A DNA stretch of 64,000 bases. Source: Rhexocercosporidium sp. MPI-PUGE-AT-0058. Lineage: Eukaryota; Ascomycota; Leotiomycetes; Helotiales. The DNA lies in assembly GCA_020746875.1 (NCBI GenBank), contig JAGTJL010000047.1:1-64000 (forward strand), written 5' to 3'. The notes under the pieces are model-generated. The model saw only the letters and a program-made list of their open reading frames with translations, was not told where the DNA came from and searched no databases. Shown here piece after piece: positions 23,810-35,872 of this stretch; the stretch's first letter is position 1, and every line of letters starts with the position of its first letter. The position numbers and the translations under genes are program-made.

Positions 23810-25136
23810 ATGTCTCAATTCCAGATTCCTTCCTCTTTGCTTCCATATCTTCTCGGGGAGAAAACAGATTACAGCTCATTTCAACCATCCCTGCTCAAAG
23901 TTAATATCGTCTTTCTAATAATAACAGTTTTGATGACTGGTTTGCGGTGCATTGTTCGGATCTACATCCTTCGCGCTGCAGGATTGGATGACTGTAAGTA
24001 TCCAGCTGAGAAAATTAGCACCCATATGGAACAGCTAGCTCAGTCTTTGCAGTGCTTATTACTCTCGCTCTAGGATTTGCAATCCTTCTTTCTGTCTTCT
24101 GTCTTATTGGGGAGAGTTTTGGACTCGGGAAACACCTATGGAACCTTAATCCCGAGCTAACGGAGCTCCCCTATGATGTTGCCCGGATTACCAAGGCTCT
24201 GTACGGCTGCTACCTCGCATACTCTACGGCCATAACCTTCACCAAGTTGTCCATTATGGCCACTTACGCCCGAATATTTCCGAATACTGTCCCAAGATAT
24301 GTGCTTTACGCCATTGGAATAGTCGTGCTGGGTTTTTGGATCAGTTCTATCTTCGCTATTATTTTCACCTGCGTTCCCATAGAGGCTGCTTGGGATTATA
24401 CTATCAGGAATGCCCGCTGTATTGACATCCTGATGTATCTCTACATTTCTGCAGGTTTTAATGTTGCCACTGATATGTTGCTTTGTTTCCTACCGCTACC
24501 AACGATTTGGAACTTGAAAATGCCGAAAACTCAACGGGTTGTTGTATGTTTGTTATTCAGCTTGGGAACCTTGTATTTATATCCCTCTTCAATCACGTAT
24601 TTTTCCTCAGCTAATGGTTCAATTCCAGCGCTTGCATAGCTAGTATATTACGCCTCACTCAGCTACGCCATCTTAACGGCATTGATGTCTCTTGTATGTA
24701 TTTAGAACAATACTGCTATCACCACGGTTTCTTGTCTCGCCTAATATATCTTTAGAATGCTAATGCAATCAATCTCACAGATCAGACCGTCGGCTCGCTC
24801 AATTGGAGCGTTATCGAAGTTGGAACTGGAATAATCTGCGCCTCCTTCTCTACACTCCGACCTCTCGCGACACGCAACCTGCCTAGGTACTTCGCGGGCT
24901 TCACACAACCAACGGGTGATGTTTCTGGTGCGAGACTGAACGTCAGCGCGTCAAACATAACCAGGAATCGATCCATCGCGTCAAGATCGATGGTATCGAG
25001 TCATATACATGCACGATGCTCGTTTGATGTGTCGGAATTAGAGTTGTTTTCAACCCAACCGAATGCCCCTGAGAATTCTAGTCCAGAGCCGGTGGCCGAG
25101 ACAAGTAATGAGACGAAGATTGGCCAGGCGATATGA
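23810..25136 (+). CDS. PTH11-like rhodopsin-domain integral membrane protein
   Basis: Four exons: 23810-23993, 24044-24572, 24629-24693, 24781-25136. All junctions are GT-AG and keep the frame, giving 377 residues. Introns are 50, 56 and 87 nt, the last with a TGCTAAT branch site. The protein shows about seven hydrophobic segments. TM1 lies near residues 30-50 (IVFLIITVLMTGLRC), followed by GLDDFFAVLITLALGF, the GLDD motif of the fungal rhodopsin/PTH11 family. A GESFGLGKHLW loop and a KLSIMATYARIF segment match the family. The tail of about 95 residues is polar and Asn/Ser-rich, presumably cytosolic. No CFEM domain is present at the N-terminus. Known members are GPCR-like; PTH11 itself acts in surface sensing. 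The ligand here is unknown. It looks intact beside RIP-damaged sequence. Confidence 0.85.
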
Positions 25137-26270
25137 GTAATAGTTGCGGATTGTCGCGATACGATCAATATGATGGTCGAGTTTGTGTTTCTATTCTCAG
25201 TTCGATGGATTGGCAACTTCTGGGGCCACAGCCGCGTTTAAAGGGACATCGGACATTTGTGGCAAGCCCAGGACCCTATCGCAGTCTCTTAACATGGGAC
25301 AAACTTGATTGAAGTCCAACTTTGGAGTGGTGCACTGGGAGGAACTCTCTTTCCATCCGTTGAGGAATAGGGTAGCATTTCACTGAATCCCTGGCCCCTA
25401 CTCTTCTGTAGCCAACACGATAAATAGCAAATGATGGCTTAGTTAGGGGAAGTGTTTTCCACTGGGAATCATGGCCTCCAGTGTCAGTGTCAGTGTCAGT
25501 GTCAATACACTGAATTCAAACCAACTGCAGGAATTTTCAGCAAAGCTTACCAAGCGTCTACTCAACGACACGACACGATGGAAGCAAGCTGGAGCCCCCG
25601 CAATTCTTACTCTCGTCGACTGCAATATGGTGACCAGGGTGCCAGGGGCGGGCCGCTCATATTGGACATGACCACCATGAGTGCTTTCTTCTTATTTAAT
25701 CAGCCCCGTCGATGCCTACCTTTCCGAACAACGGACTCCAAACTAGAGACTTTTGTTCGGGGGGCGAACAACGCCAACAGAGAATCCTGTGGGCTCGGTC
25801 CAGAGTTGAAGACAAGAGCCAGTAGCTCGCTTAATCGTTGCAGTGCACCAAGGAGAGGTTCTCCGGCACCGGAAAATTGATGTTCCAGAACTCTAAAAAC
25901 CTCACTTCTCGTTTACATATACATAAACCATCCAATACATTAGTTGCACCACAACCACGAGGGCAGAAGCTAGGGTGACGCTGTAGAGTTTTCACTAACC
26001 GGCCGGGGCTGGGAGGGTATACGCCCTAAAGGGGCACGCCTTGGAATCAGGGCGCAGATCGGCGATGGCGCGCGTATTACTAATGTAAACTATATAAAAA
26101 ACATATCGTTATAATCGTCAAGTTGCGGGCTATCAAACGCGCGCGCTTTTATAAGTTTATAATAATAGACGCTCGTAACGCACGCGTGTGAAAAAAGTGC
26201 GGAAAAGCGGGCAAGGGGTTGGAATCAGGGCGTGCCGAGCCTTGGCACCCCATCAAATAATCGTTAATAT
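25137..26270. other. Intergenic region, ordinary then CpG-rich
   Basis: Open frames at 25452-25880 include a low-complexity repeat and lack family resemblance, so I do not call a gene. 25980-26260 is unusually CG-rich (gcgcgc runs). It holds two direct copies of ttggaatcagggcg (about 26041 and 26220) and a small hairpin gtgccgagccttggcac, of unknown origin. The AT-rich block begins at about 26265. Confidence 0.4.
25480..25504 (+). repeat. Hexanucleotide microsatellite (cagtgt)n
   Basis: Just over four tandem copies of cagtgt. It makes a short Val/Ser or Cys/Gln run in the overlapping frames, a reason to doubt those frames. Confidence 0.75.
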
Positions 26271-26772
26271 TCAACGCTTCGCTAGCGCAATTTTATAAGA
26301 CGTATTTTATAAAGAATTAAATTAGGATTCTAGAGATATCTTTATTTTTATTATTACTTGTAATTTCGTCGACTTTTATTAATACCGAAGATTACTTAGA
26401 ATCAGAGTCCGGCGTTAATCTCGATTTAGTAATTTTTAAACGTTATCCGAATTACAAAATTCTTTTTTTATTTTAATCAGCTAATTAAGAGCTTTCAAAC
26501 GTATATCTCGCTTAAAAAGGTTATAAGAAGGAAGCTAGCAAACTACTAGTTGGAATTAGAGCGCATATAAGACTCTTCTTATAAAGGTTAGCCGAACTTA
26601 AGCGAAATGAAGCTAATAAGTATTTAAAATTAATCTATAAGTTTATAACGTAAAAATATAATTAGTTTTTTAGTTTTTAGCGTATAAATATAATAATAAA
26701 GACTTGATTTAAGTTACATTTTTTAAATACATAAAAAAAACCTTATGATTTTAATATATCAAGTCGATATAA
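26271..26772. other. AT-rich degraded sequence, unassigned
   Basis: Plus-strand frame near 26400-26640 reads like coding sequence with stops at Gln codons (for example KKEASKLLVGIRAHIRLLL), but no family is recognised. Probably another element's remnant. Confidence 0.3.
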
Positions 26773-27005
26773 TATGGAAGGGAAAATATTAAGTATATAA
26801 TAAGAAAGTAATAAAGCAAGTGCCGGAAGGTAAACGTAGGAAATACTTATTTAACGAGTATTAAAGATATTATATATTTAAAATATATAATTTATTAAAA
26901 AAAAAAGTATAATTTAAATAAAAAAGAAAAGTTATAATAATAAAAATCGTTATTATTCTTAAAAAGATTTTAATTTAAAAGCTATTTTAAATATAATAAG
27001 AGGCA
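26773..27005. repeat. LTR-B family copy 1 (probable LTR)
   Basis: Aligns over its whole length with 44479-44713 and over its first about 110 bp with 50520-50632: tgtggaaggg start (here tatggaaggg), then gtgccggaaggtaaacgta, then an AT-rich half. TG...CA-like ends fit an LTR. It is RIP-mutated. No internal region is attached; the LTR-A copy at 27013 follows after 7 bp. No target duplication is visible. Confidence 0.6.
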
Positions 27006-27012
27006 ACTCAAT

Positions 27013-27297
27013 TGTGAGAATAGGCGAGCCAATCAGGAATAAGGAAGCGCAGTAGGTGACGACACGTGATCAAAGAGAGAGAATTGCTTACTTGCTTGCT
27101 TACTTAAAGAGCTAAAAGAGCTCTTCGATAGTTATATATAAAATAATAACTTTTCTAGAAGCTTTTACGACTACGTAATTAAATACGAGCGTAATTTCCC
27201 GGAATACAAAGGTAATTTCCGGGCCGCGTAAGCAGTGGAAACTTCTTCGGCTGTTCTAGGGTAGAATCGGCACGAGTTACAGAAGTCAAATCCAACA
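27013..27297. repeat. LTR-A family copy 1
   Basis: 285 bp, tgtgagaataggcg to ...tccaaca. It shares nearly all of its sequence with 30648-30956 and 36706-36979: gcagtaggtga...acacgtgatcaaag, gcttgctt repeats, aatttcccggaatac and ggccgcgtaagcagt. It is well preserved relative to its surroundings. The flanking 5-bp words differ and no polypurine tract follows, so it is a truncated or recombined copy. Confidence 0.75.
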
Positions 27298-30200
27298 AAA
27301 AGCTTATCCAGCGTATTACTTAGCGTATAATTATTCCGCGATAACGCTTAATATACGCGAGGTCGGCCTGAAGTCGCTCAGACGGCGATAAGTAAATTGC
27401 TTTTAGCGCGTTTTTAAATAATTTTTATAAAAAATAATTTAATAATAATCGATCTTTTTTAATTTATAATTAAAATAAGTACTTTTTTCAATTTCTTAAA
27501 AATAATAATAATATTTTTTTTTATTATAATTTAAATAAGTTTTGCTTTAAATGCTTTAATTAAAAGGTTTACGTTTATAAGTTTTTAAAATCTGACGATA
27601 TTCTTGATTTTTTCGCGAATTTTTAGTTTTTTATAACTTACTTAAGCTTTAAGGCGTTCTTAGAATAAAGTTCCGGTTATATATAATTCGGCTTTTATTA
27701 TTACTTTAAAAGTAATAATACTTTATTATTTTATTTTTATAAGTATTATTTCGAAGCTATTATTTATTCTTTTTAAATTAAAAGTAATAAATACGTTTTA
27801 AACGTTAATTAATTTTATTATATTAAAAGCTCGGATAGTGAAGATATTTAAATAATCTTAAGGTTTTTAATTTGCTTTTAGTATTAATTCTTCTAAAACT
27901 AACTTTAATATAATATTTTATTAAACAAAAAGGGCTTTTTAAGCGTCTCAGAGCTTCTTTTAAATTATTTCTTCTTTTTATTTTAAGTTTAAATCATTTT
28001 TTATATTAATTACTTATAAAATAAGGACTTCTTTCTTTAATTTATCTTAAGGACATTAAATCGCTTAAGCTTTTATTCCTTTGTTTTTAAAAGCTTATAT
28101 AAATATAATTATTTTTATTTTCATAAATAATTCTTAAATTAAACTATTTTTTAAATTTATAATATTAATTTTAGTATTTATGAAATCCTTAAGGTTTAAT
28201 ACCCGGAATCGGCTTATTAAAGCAAAAAAGGCATCCGGTGCTTATATTATTCTTTATATTAAAACGTCGATTATATTTAATGTTTATTTTAAAATCTTAA
28301 TAAAATACCTTAGCTTTTTTAAAGTATGCGATCGACTTGTAAATAAATAAAACTTTAACTTCGGCTATTAATTCTAGATTCTTTCTTTTCTTTATAATAA
28401 CGTATAAAATACGTAAGTTATTTAGTCTTTTTATAATCGTATCGATATCTTATTTTATAATTTAATTAATATCGCGAGTTAACTTCTCGATAATAAGAAT
28501 AATTTCTTTTTAAATATATTTTTTTTAATTCGGTTTAAGATAAAGTATTAAGTTTTTCTTAAAAACGTCGTTAATCTCTTAAGTTAAGGAATTGTCTTTA
28601 TACTTTATAAGCTCGAAGCGAGTTATAAAGTTAAGCTCCTTAAATAATATCGCTAAAAAAGGAGTTTTATTATTATTCGATTTAAGTCGGAGATAGTCGG
28701 CTTAAATAATTCGTATAAATAATACTTTTTCTTTAATTAAAGTATCGATTTCCCGTTCGATTTAAAATAAGCTTTTTATTTTAACGTATATTTTATTAAA
28801 AGGTCGTATATTTTCTATATTAAAAGTATTATTATCTTTTATAAAAGTTTTAATTTTCCGCTTAAAGTATATAAGTAAAGCTATTAAAAACTTTATAATT
28901 ATTTGCCGCTTTATAATGATTTTCCTTTATATATAAGCTCGATTAACTTCTTTAAAAGCTCGGAGGAATTATTAAAATGAAAATTTAAATGTATTTTCCG
29001 CGATATATTTAAAATTATTAAATATCTTTTTTAGGCTTTAAAGAATATAACGATATTATTTAAGATTAAACGTTTAATATTTTCTTATAACTTTTTTAAT
29101 TAATTCTTAATAAGTATTATTAAGGAAGTCGGGGAGCTATTTAATATTTCGGCTTATTTCAAAAGTATAATAATTTACTACGTATTATTTCTTTTCGGCG
29201 TCAACTGTAATACTTCGAGCTATAAATAATTGCTTTAAGATCTTAAAAAACTTAATAATATTATTTTTATTAAAGTATAAATAACTAAAAGTGCTTAAAG
29301 TTAATATAGCTTAAGCTATTATAAAATAAGGAAGACTTTTAATAAAGTCCGTAGCAAGTCGTGCGGCTTGAGATATAAGTTATTAAAATATTATATTATT
29401 AAAAGTAAGTTTATGATAATAATTATTTAAAGCCTTATTTGGTCTGTATAATATAAAGGTTTTAGTAAGTTTATATTATCTTAGCGTAAGTTATATTAAT
29501 TAAAAAGCTTAAGCGGAAGTAACTTGAGCCTAAAGCGGTATTATATAACTTGTATTAGTAGGGTTGAGTCTTCTTATTTCGGAAGCGAATATAATATAGA
29601 TTAAGAGTATATAAGTTAAGTAAATATTATATAAGCCGGTAAAGTTTAAGAAGCGGCTTAAGCTTTTATACTAGAGCTTTTTAAATAATTATTACTTTAG
29701 TTATATTTAAATATATCTTATTATAAGTTGCTACTGCTATTTGTATTTCTTTTCTTTTTTCTTTTTATAATTAAAATATTATTTATAAGTATTCCTAGTA
29801 GTTATAATAAAATAAAGTTAGTGATTCCAGCGATATTAAGCTTTATTAAAAGCTTAATAAATATAAAAGTAAAGGAGCTTGCAAAGCTTATAGAGCTTAT
29901 CTCAGTAATAAAATAATTTATAATTAAGGTCGCAGAGCTTCTTCGGTTTATAAAGAAGTTATTAATAAGTCGTTTAGGTTCTTTGCCTTTCGAGTTGCCG
30001 CTAAAAGCGGTATTTTTAATATCGTTTTCGAATATAATTAATTTTTCTTAATAAAATTAATAATTTACTAAAAAGCAAATATATTTAATATTATTAATAA
30101 AAAAGTAAAAGATATAATATATTTATATTAAAAAAGAAAAAACGTATGAGCTCGAGAAAACAAAAGAAATATATAAATAAAATATTAAGTTAAAGAGCTT

Positions 30201-30647
30201 ATAGCTTTAAGCTTCTTTTAAGGTAATAAAGCCCGAAAGACGCCGAAGTTTAATCTTTTTCTTTTTATAATAAGTAAACATATAAGCTTAAGCGAAGTAA
30301 ATAAATCTCGTTAAATATTAAAGCTTTATTATTATTAAAGTTAATCTCGGCGTAAAATAACTTAAGACCGAAATTAATTAAAAAAATATAAAGTAAAATT
30401 TCGTATATTTTTCTATTAAGCTCCGTCTCGCTAACTTAAAGTAAGCTTTTAGCGGAAAAAGAAGAAGAAGAAAAGGAGTAATAAATGCGCTTATTAAAAA
30501 TACGGTTAACGTTAAAATTTGCCGAATTTATTTTAAATAATTCATTTCTTATTTTCTAAAGTATCGAATATACTTTAACATCGGTTAAAGCGTTTTTAAT
30601 AGCGTAATTTAGTTATTTTCGGTTCGACCTTTTTAGTATCGATGCTT
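27298..30647. other. AT-rich, RIP-saturated sequence, no gene identified
   Basis: Very high AT with stops in all frames. On the minus strand, about 27.9-28.9 kb keeps protein-like character with stops at Gln codons, including a segment reading STGCLFCFNKP, but I cannot assign it to a family. It lies between two LTR-A copies and could be the degraded interior of another element. Confidence 0.4.
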
Positions 30648-30956
30648 TGTGAGAATAGGCGAACTAATCAGGAAGAGGAAGCGCAGTAGGTGAGGACACG
30701 TGATCAAAGACAAAATAGAATTGCTTGCTTGCTTAAAGAGCTAGAAGAGCTCTTCGGTAGTTATATATAAAATAATAGCTTCTCTAAAAGCTTTTACGAC
30801 TACGTAATTGATTACGTAGCTTATACGAGCTACGTAATTAAATACGAGCGTAATTTCCCGGAATACAAAGGTAATTTCCGGGCCGCGTAAGCAGTAGAAA
30901 CTCCTTCGGCTATTCTAGGGTAAAATCGGCACGAGTTACCGAAGTGAAATTTAACA
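30648..30956 (-). repeat. 3' LTR of element A1 (LTR-A copy 2)
   Basis: 309 bp, longer than copy 1 because of a 23-30 bp duplication around acgtaattgattacgtag, which creates a small palindrome (ctacgtaat...attacgtag). Ends TG...CA. On its right lies cgccctctt, the complement of the element's polypurine tract. Confidence 0.85.
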
Positions 30957-30967
30957 CGCCCTCTTAA
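30957..30967 (-). promoter_or_regulatory. Polypurine tract of A1
   Basis: On the minus strand it reads as a purine run, aagagggcg, directly before the LTR. In LTR retrotransposons this primes plus-strand DNA synthesis. The same sequence recurs at 44433-44443. Confidence 0.6.
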
Positions 30968-30999
30968 TAAGTGACGTAATAGCTTTATAAGCTTATATA

Positions 31000-33900
31000 C
31001 AAGCTAGCTTTAAAGCAGAGCTTGTATTTATAAGAATAGGCTTAATACATAAAATAACTCTTTGCGGAAAGTAAGCCAGTTATAAAGAAAGAGAAATATA
31101 AATTATAATCTTATTTCCTTTACTTTAGCCTTATTTGGCTAGTCTTAAAAGCCTTATGAATTTAATGAATTTAAGCTTATTTAATAGCTTTATAAAGCCG
31201 TCGGCTTTTTATTTAGACTCTTTTATATAAATTAGGTCTATTTCGCTTTAATTTATAAGGTCGCGGACGTAGTAGTATTTAACGGCAATATACTTAGTCC
31301 TCTCGTGGAATTAAGAGTTATTAGCTAATAAAAGAGCGCCGTTATTATCCGTATAAACAGGGAATCGTTCTTGTCGCGCCCTAGCGCAGTCTACTGGTCA
31401 TGTGTATGCTCTCGTAAGCACTCACGTGTATATATACTCGGGTCACAGTCCTCTCTTGCAGAGGGTAACGCTCACTTCAATATATCTTTTTGAACCCTTG
31501 CTCTCCACGTTGATCGTAGAGCTCTTGAACCACTAAAAGCCTGCTCCACTTCTGTACGACAGTTCTTATATGTAATAGCCTAATTCGGTTAAAAGCTGAT
31601 TTATATAAACAGCCTTTTTAAAAGCCGAATTAATAGCCATATATTCGGCCTCAGTTGTGCTTTAAATTATAATACTTTAAAACTTACTTTTCCAGCTAAA
31701 TAAGCAACTCGCTAAATAAAAGCTCAAGCCGCTAGTCGATTTAGCCGTACTAATATCTCCGGCGTAATCGGCGTCGTAATAGTCGCTTATATATCGACTA
31801 GAGCTTTTTTCGTAGATTAGCCTTAGCTTTTTTAATCCTTTTAAATATTTAAGCACGTTTTTAAAGGCAATTAAGTGATCGGCGCTAAGGTTACTAGCGA
31901 ATCGAGCGAGCTTTATAACCGAATAGCAAATATCGGGTCTAATAGCTAGCGTAAGAAATAAGAGGCAGCTTATAATTTACTGATATTAATTTATTTCCTT
32001 TTTATTAGCTTAATTAAAATTAAGCTTTAGCTTAACCTTTAAATTTATTAATATATCTCTAAGCTTACAGTCGGTTATATTAAACCGCGTTAGCACTTTC
32101 TTAATATAGCTCTTTTAGCTTAGCTTTATATAACCTTTATTTAGGTTATAGTCGATATTTATACTTAAGTAGTCTTTTATTAGCCTTAAATCCTTTAATT
32201 TAAAGAGCGTTTTAAGCTCTTCAATAAAGGATTTGATATTATTAACGCTTAAGCCAATTATCGCTAAGTCGTCTACGTAAATAAAGACTATAAGCTGTTG
32301 CTCCTTATTAATTAAGATATAATTCTCGGTAATTAAGGCTTAAAAACCGAGTTTTTAAACTAGGACTTCCTTTAGCGTAATAAACTAGAGCTTAACTGAT
32401 TGTTTTAGCCTGTATAAAGCTTTATTAAATAAGAGTAATTTACTAGCGTATTTATAGGCATTTATGCTTTCGGGAGGCATTATATACAGAGTATTTACGT
32501 TAATATTACTTTATATAAAAGCCGATATTATATCGACTTTTTATATAAGCCAACCGTAAAAGACCGCTAAGGCGAATATAAGTCGCCAAGCTATTTGTTT
32601 TATTACGCTAGCAAAAGTATCTACGTAATTAAAGCCATAGAATTACTCGAACCCTTTAGCGACGAATCTAGCTTTAAATTCGAAGTAATTAAGTGATTCT
32701 TTAATTTTATATACTTACTTCGTTTTTAAAAGCTTATAAGCCTTACTAGCGTCTTTTGGCACTATTTCCCAAGTCTCGTGACTTTCTAGGGAATTAGCTT
32801 CATTTTCCATAGCTTTTAGCTAATAATCCTTATATAGAGAGGCTATAGCCTCTTTAAGGCTTTTAAGCTCGTAAATTTGAAAGCTTTTAGTTCGTTTAAT
32901 AACGACTTTATTAACCTCTAGCTCTTCGGGCAGCTTTATTAGCCCTTGATCGAAGTCTTCGTCGATTTAGAGCTTATTAGAGCTATAGAAGCTAATCTCT
33001 TAGCGTCTTTATAGACAGAAAAAGCTTCTTTTTCCTCTTCGATTAACCAGTTATTTAGCTGGCGAATAGCCGTCTTAAAGCTTAAGTGTATTACTGGCTG
33101 ATTTTCCGAAGAGTTAGAGTCTTTAGCGCTAGTATTAGCGTTTTTAGTTACGACGTTAAGCTCCCAGCTCGAATAATCCTTTCTAGGCCTTTTAATAAGC
33201 GCTTTAGGCATTTCCGGGCTAGCCGCATTAGGCCTCTTATTAGCTTTTAGCGTTTGAGGGAGCTCTTATACGAATAAGTCGGATTCGCCTTCAAAATCCG
33301 TTTTCTCGCCCTCTGATTGGTCGATAGGCGACTTTTCGCTTATATTGCCTTTATTAGGCATTTCGTCGTTAATACCACTTATTAGCTTAGTAATATCGTC
33401 GCTAGCGCCTTCAAACTCTTTAAGTGTTTCGATTATATAGTCGAATTCGGTTTCTTCCGTCATATCGTCCGTAAAGAATTAAATCTTCTTTAATTAGGAC
33501 GTTTTTAGAGCTTATAACGGCTCTTTTACTCGGCAAATAAATTAAGTAATTATTAGAAGACTCAAAACCAATAAGAATACCCTTATCGGATTTATCGGCT
33601 AGCTTATAAGCTCTTTTATTCTTAAGTACGTAAGTTAAAGAACTTAATATGCGAATATAATTGATTATTAGTAATTTACTATATAAAGCTTTAAAAGGAA
33701 TCTTCTTTATAACGGAATTATATAACCGATTCTTAATATAAGCTATTCCTTATAATAAGTAAGGCTATAAAAACAAGGGTAATCTCTTAGCTTTATAAAC
33801 GCTAATTAGCCGTTCTATTAAGTATTTATTTAACCTTTCGATTATCTTGTTTTAAGAAAGGGAATAAGAGTTAATATATTTATATATATACCCTTTTTAC

Positions 33901-35872
33901 TTGTAATAATACGTCTATTTATTAAACTTGAATTCCCCGGCGTTATTAAGCTTAAAAGCTTTAATATTCGCTATGAATTTGTATTTGACGCTATTTTAAT
34001 TATTAATCATATTATAAAAGTCGATTAAAACGTTATAAGCGTCGGCTTTGAGTTTTAAAGCGTATAGCTATATAGCTCTTAATCCTCTATATGTAATAAT
34101 GAGGAAATAGCGCTCTCCTTTAAGTCCTTTGACTTTAAAAGGCCCCGCGATATTAATATCGAATATAATTAAAGGTAACGCGTTTAACATAGGCTTTTTA
34201 CTGCCGATCACGTGCATTTTACCGCTATTACAAGCGTCACAATCGGCTAGCCTGTCTTTTTATTAGATTTTCTTTAATTTATAGCTTTTCTCAATCGTTT
34301 TAAGAATCGACTCTTTATTTATATGCACTAGCCTCTTATAATAAAGGTCTACGGCGAATTTAAATCTACTTAATATATTACAAGTTCGAAAGCGTTATTA
34401 TCGACTTCCGCTTGAACGTAATAGGCGTTATAATCCTATTTAGCTTATAATTAGCCTTTTTTATACTTTAATAAAGCACCGTTCTCGGTAAAGTTAATTA
34501 ATCAGCCTTTCTTAATTATTTCCTTTAAGCTTAAAAAAGTTATATTTAGCCCCGGAATATAATTTACCTATTAAATAATTATTTTCATATTATTATTATC
34601 CTTTATAAGAATATCTCCCGTGCTTAATATCAGTAATACGTCGCCGTTAGTAATTATAACCGATTTGCGAAAGATAAGTTAATAATTACGTAACTATCCC
34701 TTATTAAGCGTATAATACTCGCTAGCACTGGAGTCTAGAATTAGTCTGTAATTATAAACAGTTCTAAAAGCTTAATTTATAATATCTCCTTTTAATTAAT
34801 CAGAATCGGACTCGCTTAATTCCTCTATAATATTTATAAAAGTACTTATAAGTAAGAAAGGTTTAAGTTACACTTTAAGCTTTATATTTAACTTACCTTT
34901 TAATAAAAGTAAGTAGTTTATATATGCTTTTATAAGCTTTCTAGCCGTCACGTGCTTATTTAGCGGCGTAATAGTCTTAAATACGGCCATAATAGCCTTC
35001 GTAGATTCTGTTTTTAATTCGCCTTTTAATTCCTTAGCTTTTTTAGGCTTATTATTAAGTCTTTTATTCGGGTTTTCCGAATTATTAAGCCTTAGCTTAA
35101 GGTATAAGACCTAACACGTAGACGTTATATATTCTATAACTTTACACTTATTGCAGTGCTTCTTATTACCGCCTTTGCCGCCTTTAAACGCTTTATTAGC
35201 GTTAAGGTCGGCGTTAGCGCTTATACGAGCTTCTTCTGAAATTAAGTCGTTAATTAAACCGTCAATATTAATATTCTTAAGATCATTTAACATTTTCTCG
35301 TATTTATAAAACGAAAAGGCGTCAAAAGAGCTCGGTAAGCCTTTTAATATTAAGCTAGCAATTACGGGCTTAGGAATCTCGCAGTCTAACTGCTTTAGGT
35401 ATATGGCGCTCGATTGGATTACGCTAGTATATTCGTTTATACTCTTATAAAAGCTATAATTGAAATCGACGATTTAATTTATATAACAGCCGACTAGCTC
35501 AAGCGTTAATTAGCCAAAAGTAAATTAAATAGCGTTTTATAGCTTTTTAGCCGTATCTTTATCTTTAAATCGCTCTTAATTTTCCAGCGATATAATCGAC
35601 TTTAGCGCCCTTAGCGCCTTCTAGTTTTGCGTCTTAAAATAATCTAACTTTTCGTAGTATTTTACGGCTAGCTCGTGAGAATAAGGGGCTAATACAGTTT
35701 TACTTCCTTCGGTACCTTTAGCGTAATATAAGGATTAGTCCGGAGGTAAAGCTTTGCCGGAAATATAAGGCATATAACTGTTAATTTCCAAGAATAAACT
35801 AGCGGGATTTATCCACTTAATATAATTAGATTTTCTTATTAGCTTCTCTCCTTTAAAAGCAGTAGTAGCCAT
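31000..35872 (-). pseudogene. A1 gag-pol polyprotein, RIP-inactivated copia
   Basis: Starts at ATG 35870-35872 (MATTAFKGERL). Gag continues to a zinc knuckle, CNKCK...TSTC (about 35110-35160), in which the expected His and Gly positions read Tyr and Glu. Protease near 34735 reads ILDSSASEYYT (active-site DSG changed to DSS). Integrase spans about 33500-34300. Reverse transcriptase spans about 32000-32900: ALYRLKQS and, at 32269-32280, an intact YVDD. RNase H includes STTEAEYMAINSAFKKA, is broken by the solo LTR at 31372, and resumes with YTDNNGALLLANNS. Frames at 33266-33463 and 32939-33211 are linker pieces. Stops are mainly at former Gln/Trp codons. Confidence 0.85.
31372..31561 (+). repeat. 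Solo LTR of the Copia-2 family (LTR-C), little RIP
   Basis: Exactly 190 bp, starting tgtcg and ending cgaca (5-bp terminal inverted repeats), flanked on both sides by gttct (31367-31371 and 31562-31566), a perfect 5-bp target duplication. It interrupts the A1 RNase H frame, which resumes after it. Unlike the LTRs of Copia-2 it keeps its C/G bases, so it shows the pre-RIP sequence of the family. A solo LTR forms by recombination between the two LTRs of an inserted element. Confidence 0.92.

Noticed and set aside
25452..25880. 142-codon plus-strand frame
   Set aside because: Built on a hexanucleotide repeat, competes with an overlapping frame at 25471, and shows no family resemblance.
27013..30956. 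Complete LTR-A element between copies 1 and 2
   Set aside because: No polypurine tract beside copy 1, no copia domains between the copies and no matching target duplication, so they are not treated as a pair.
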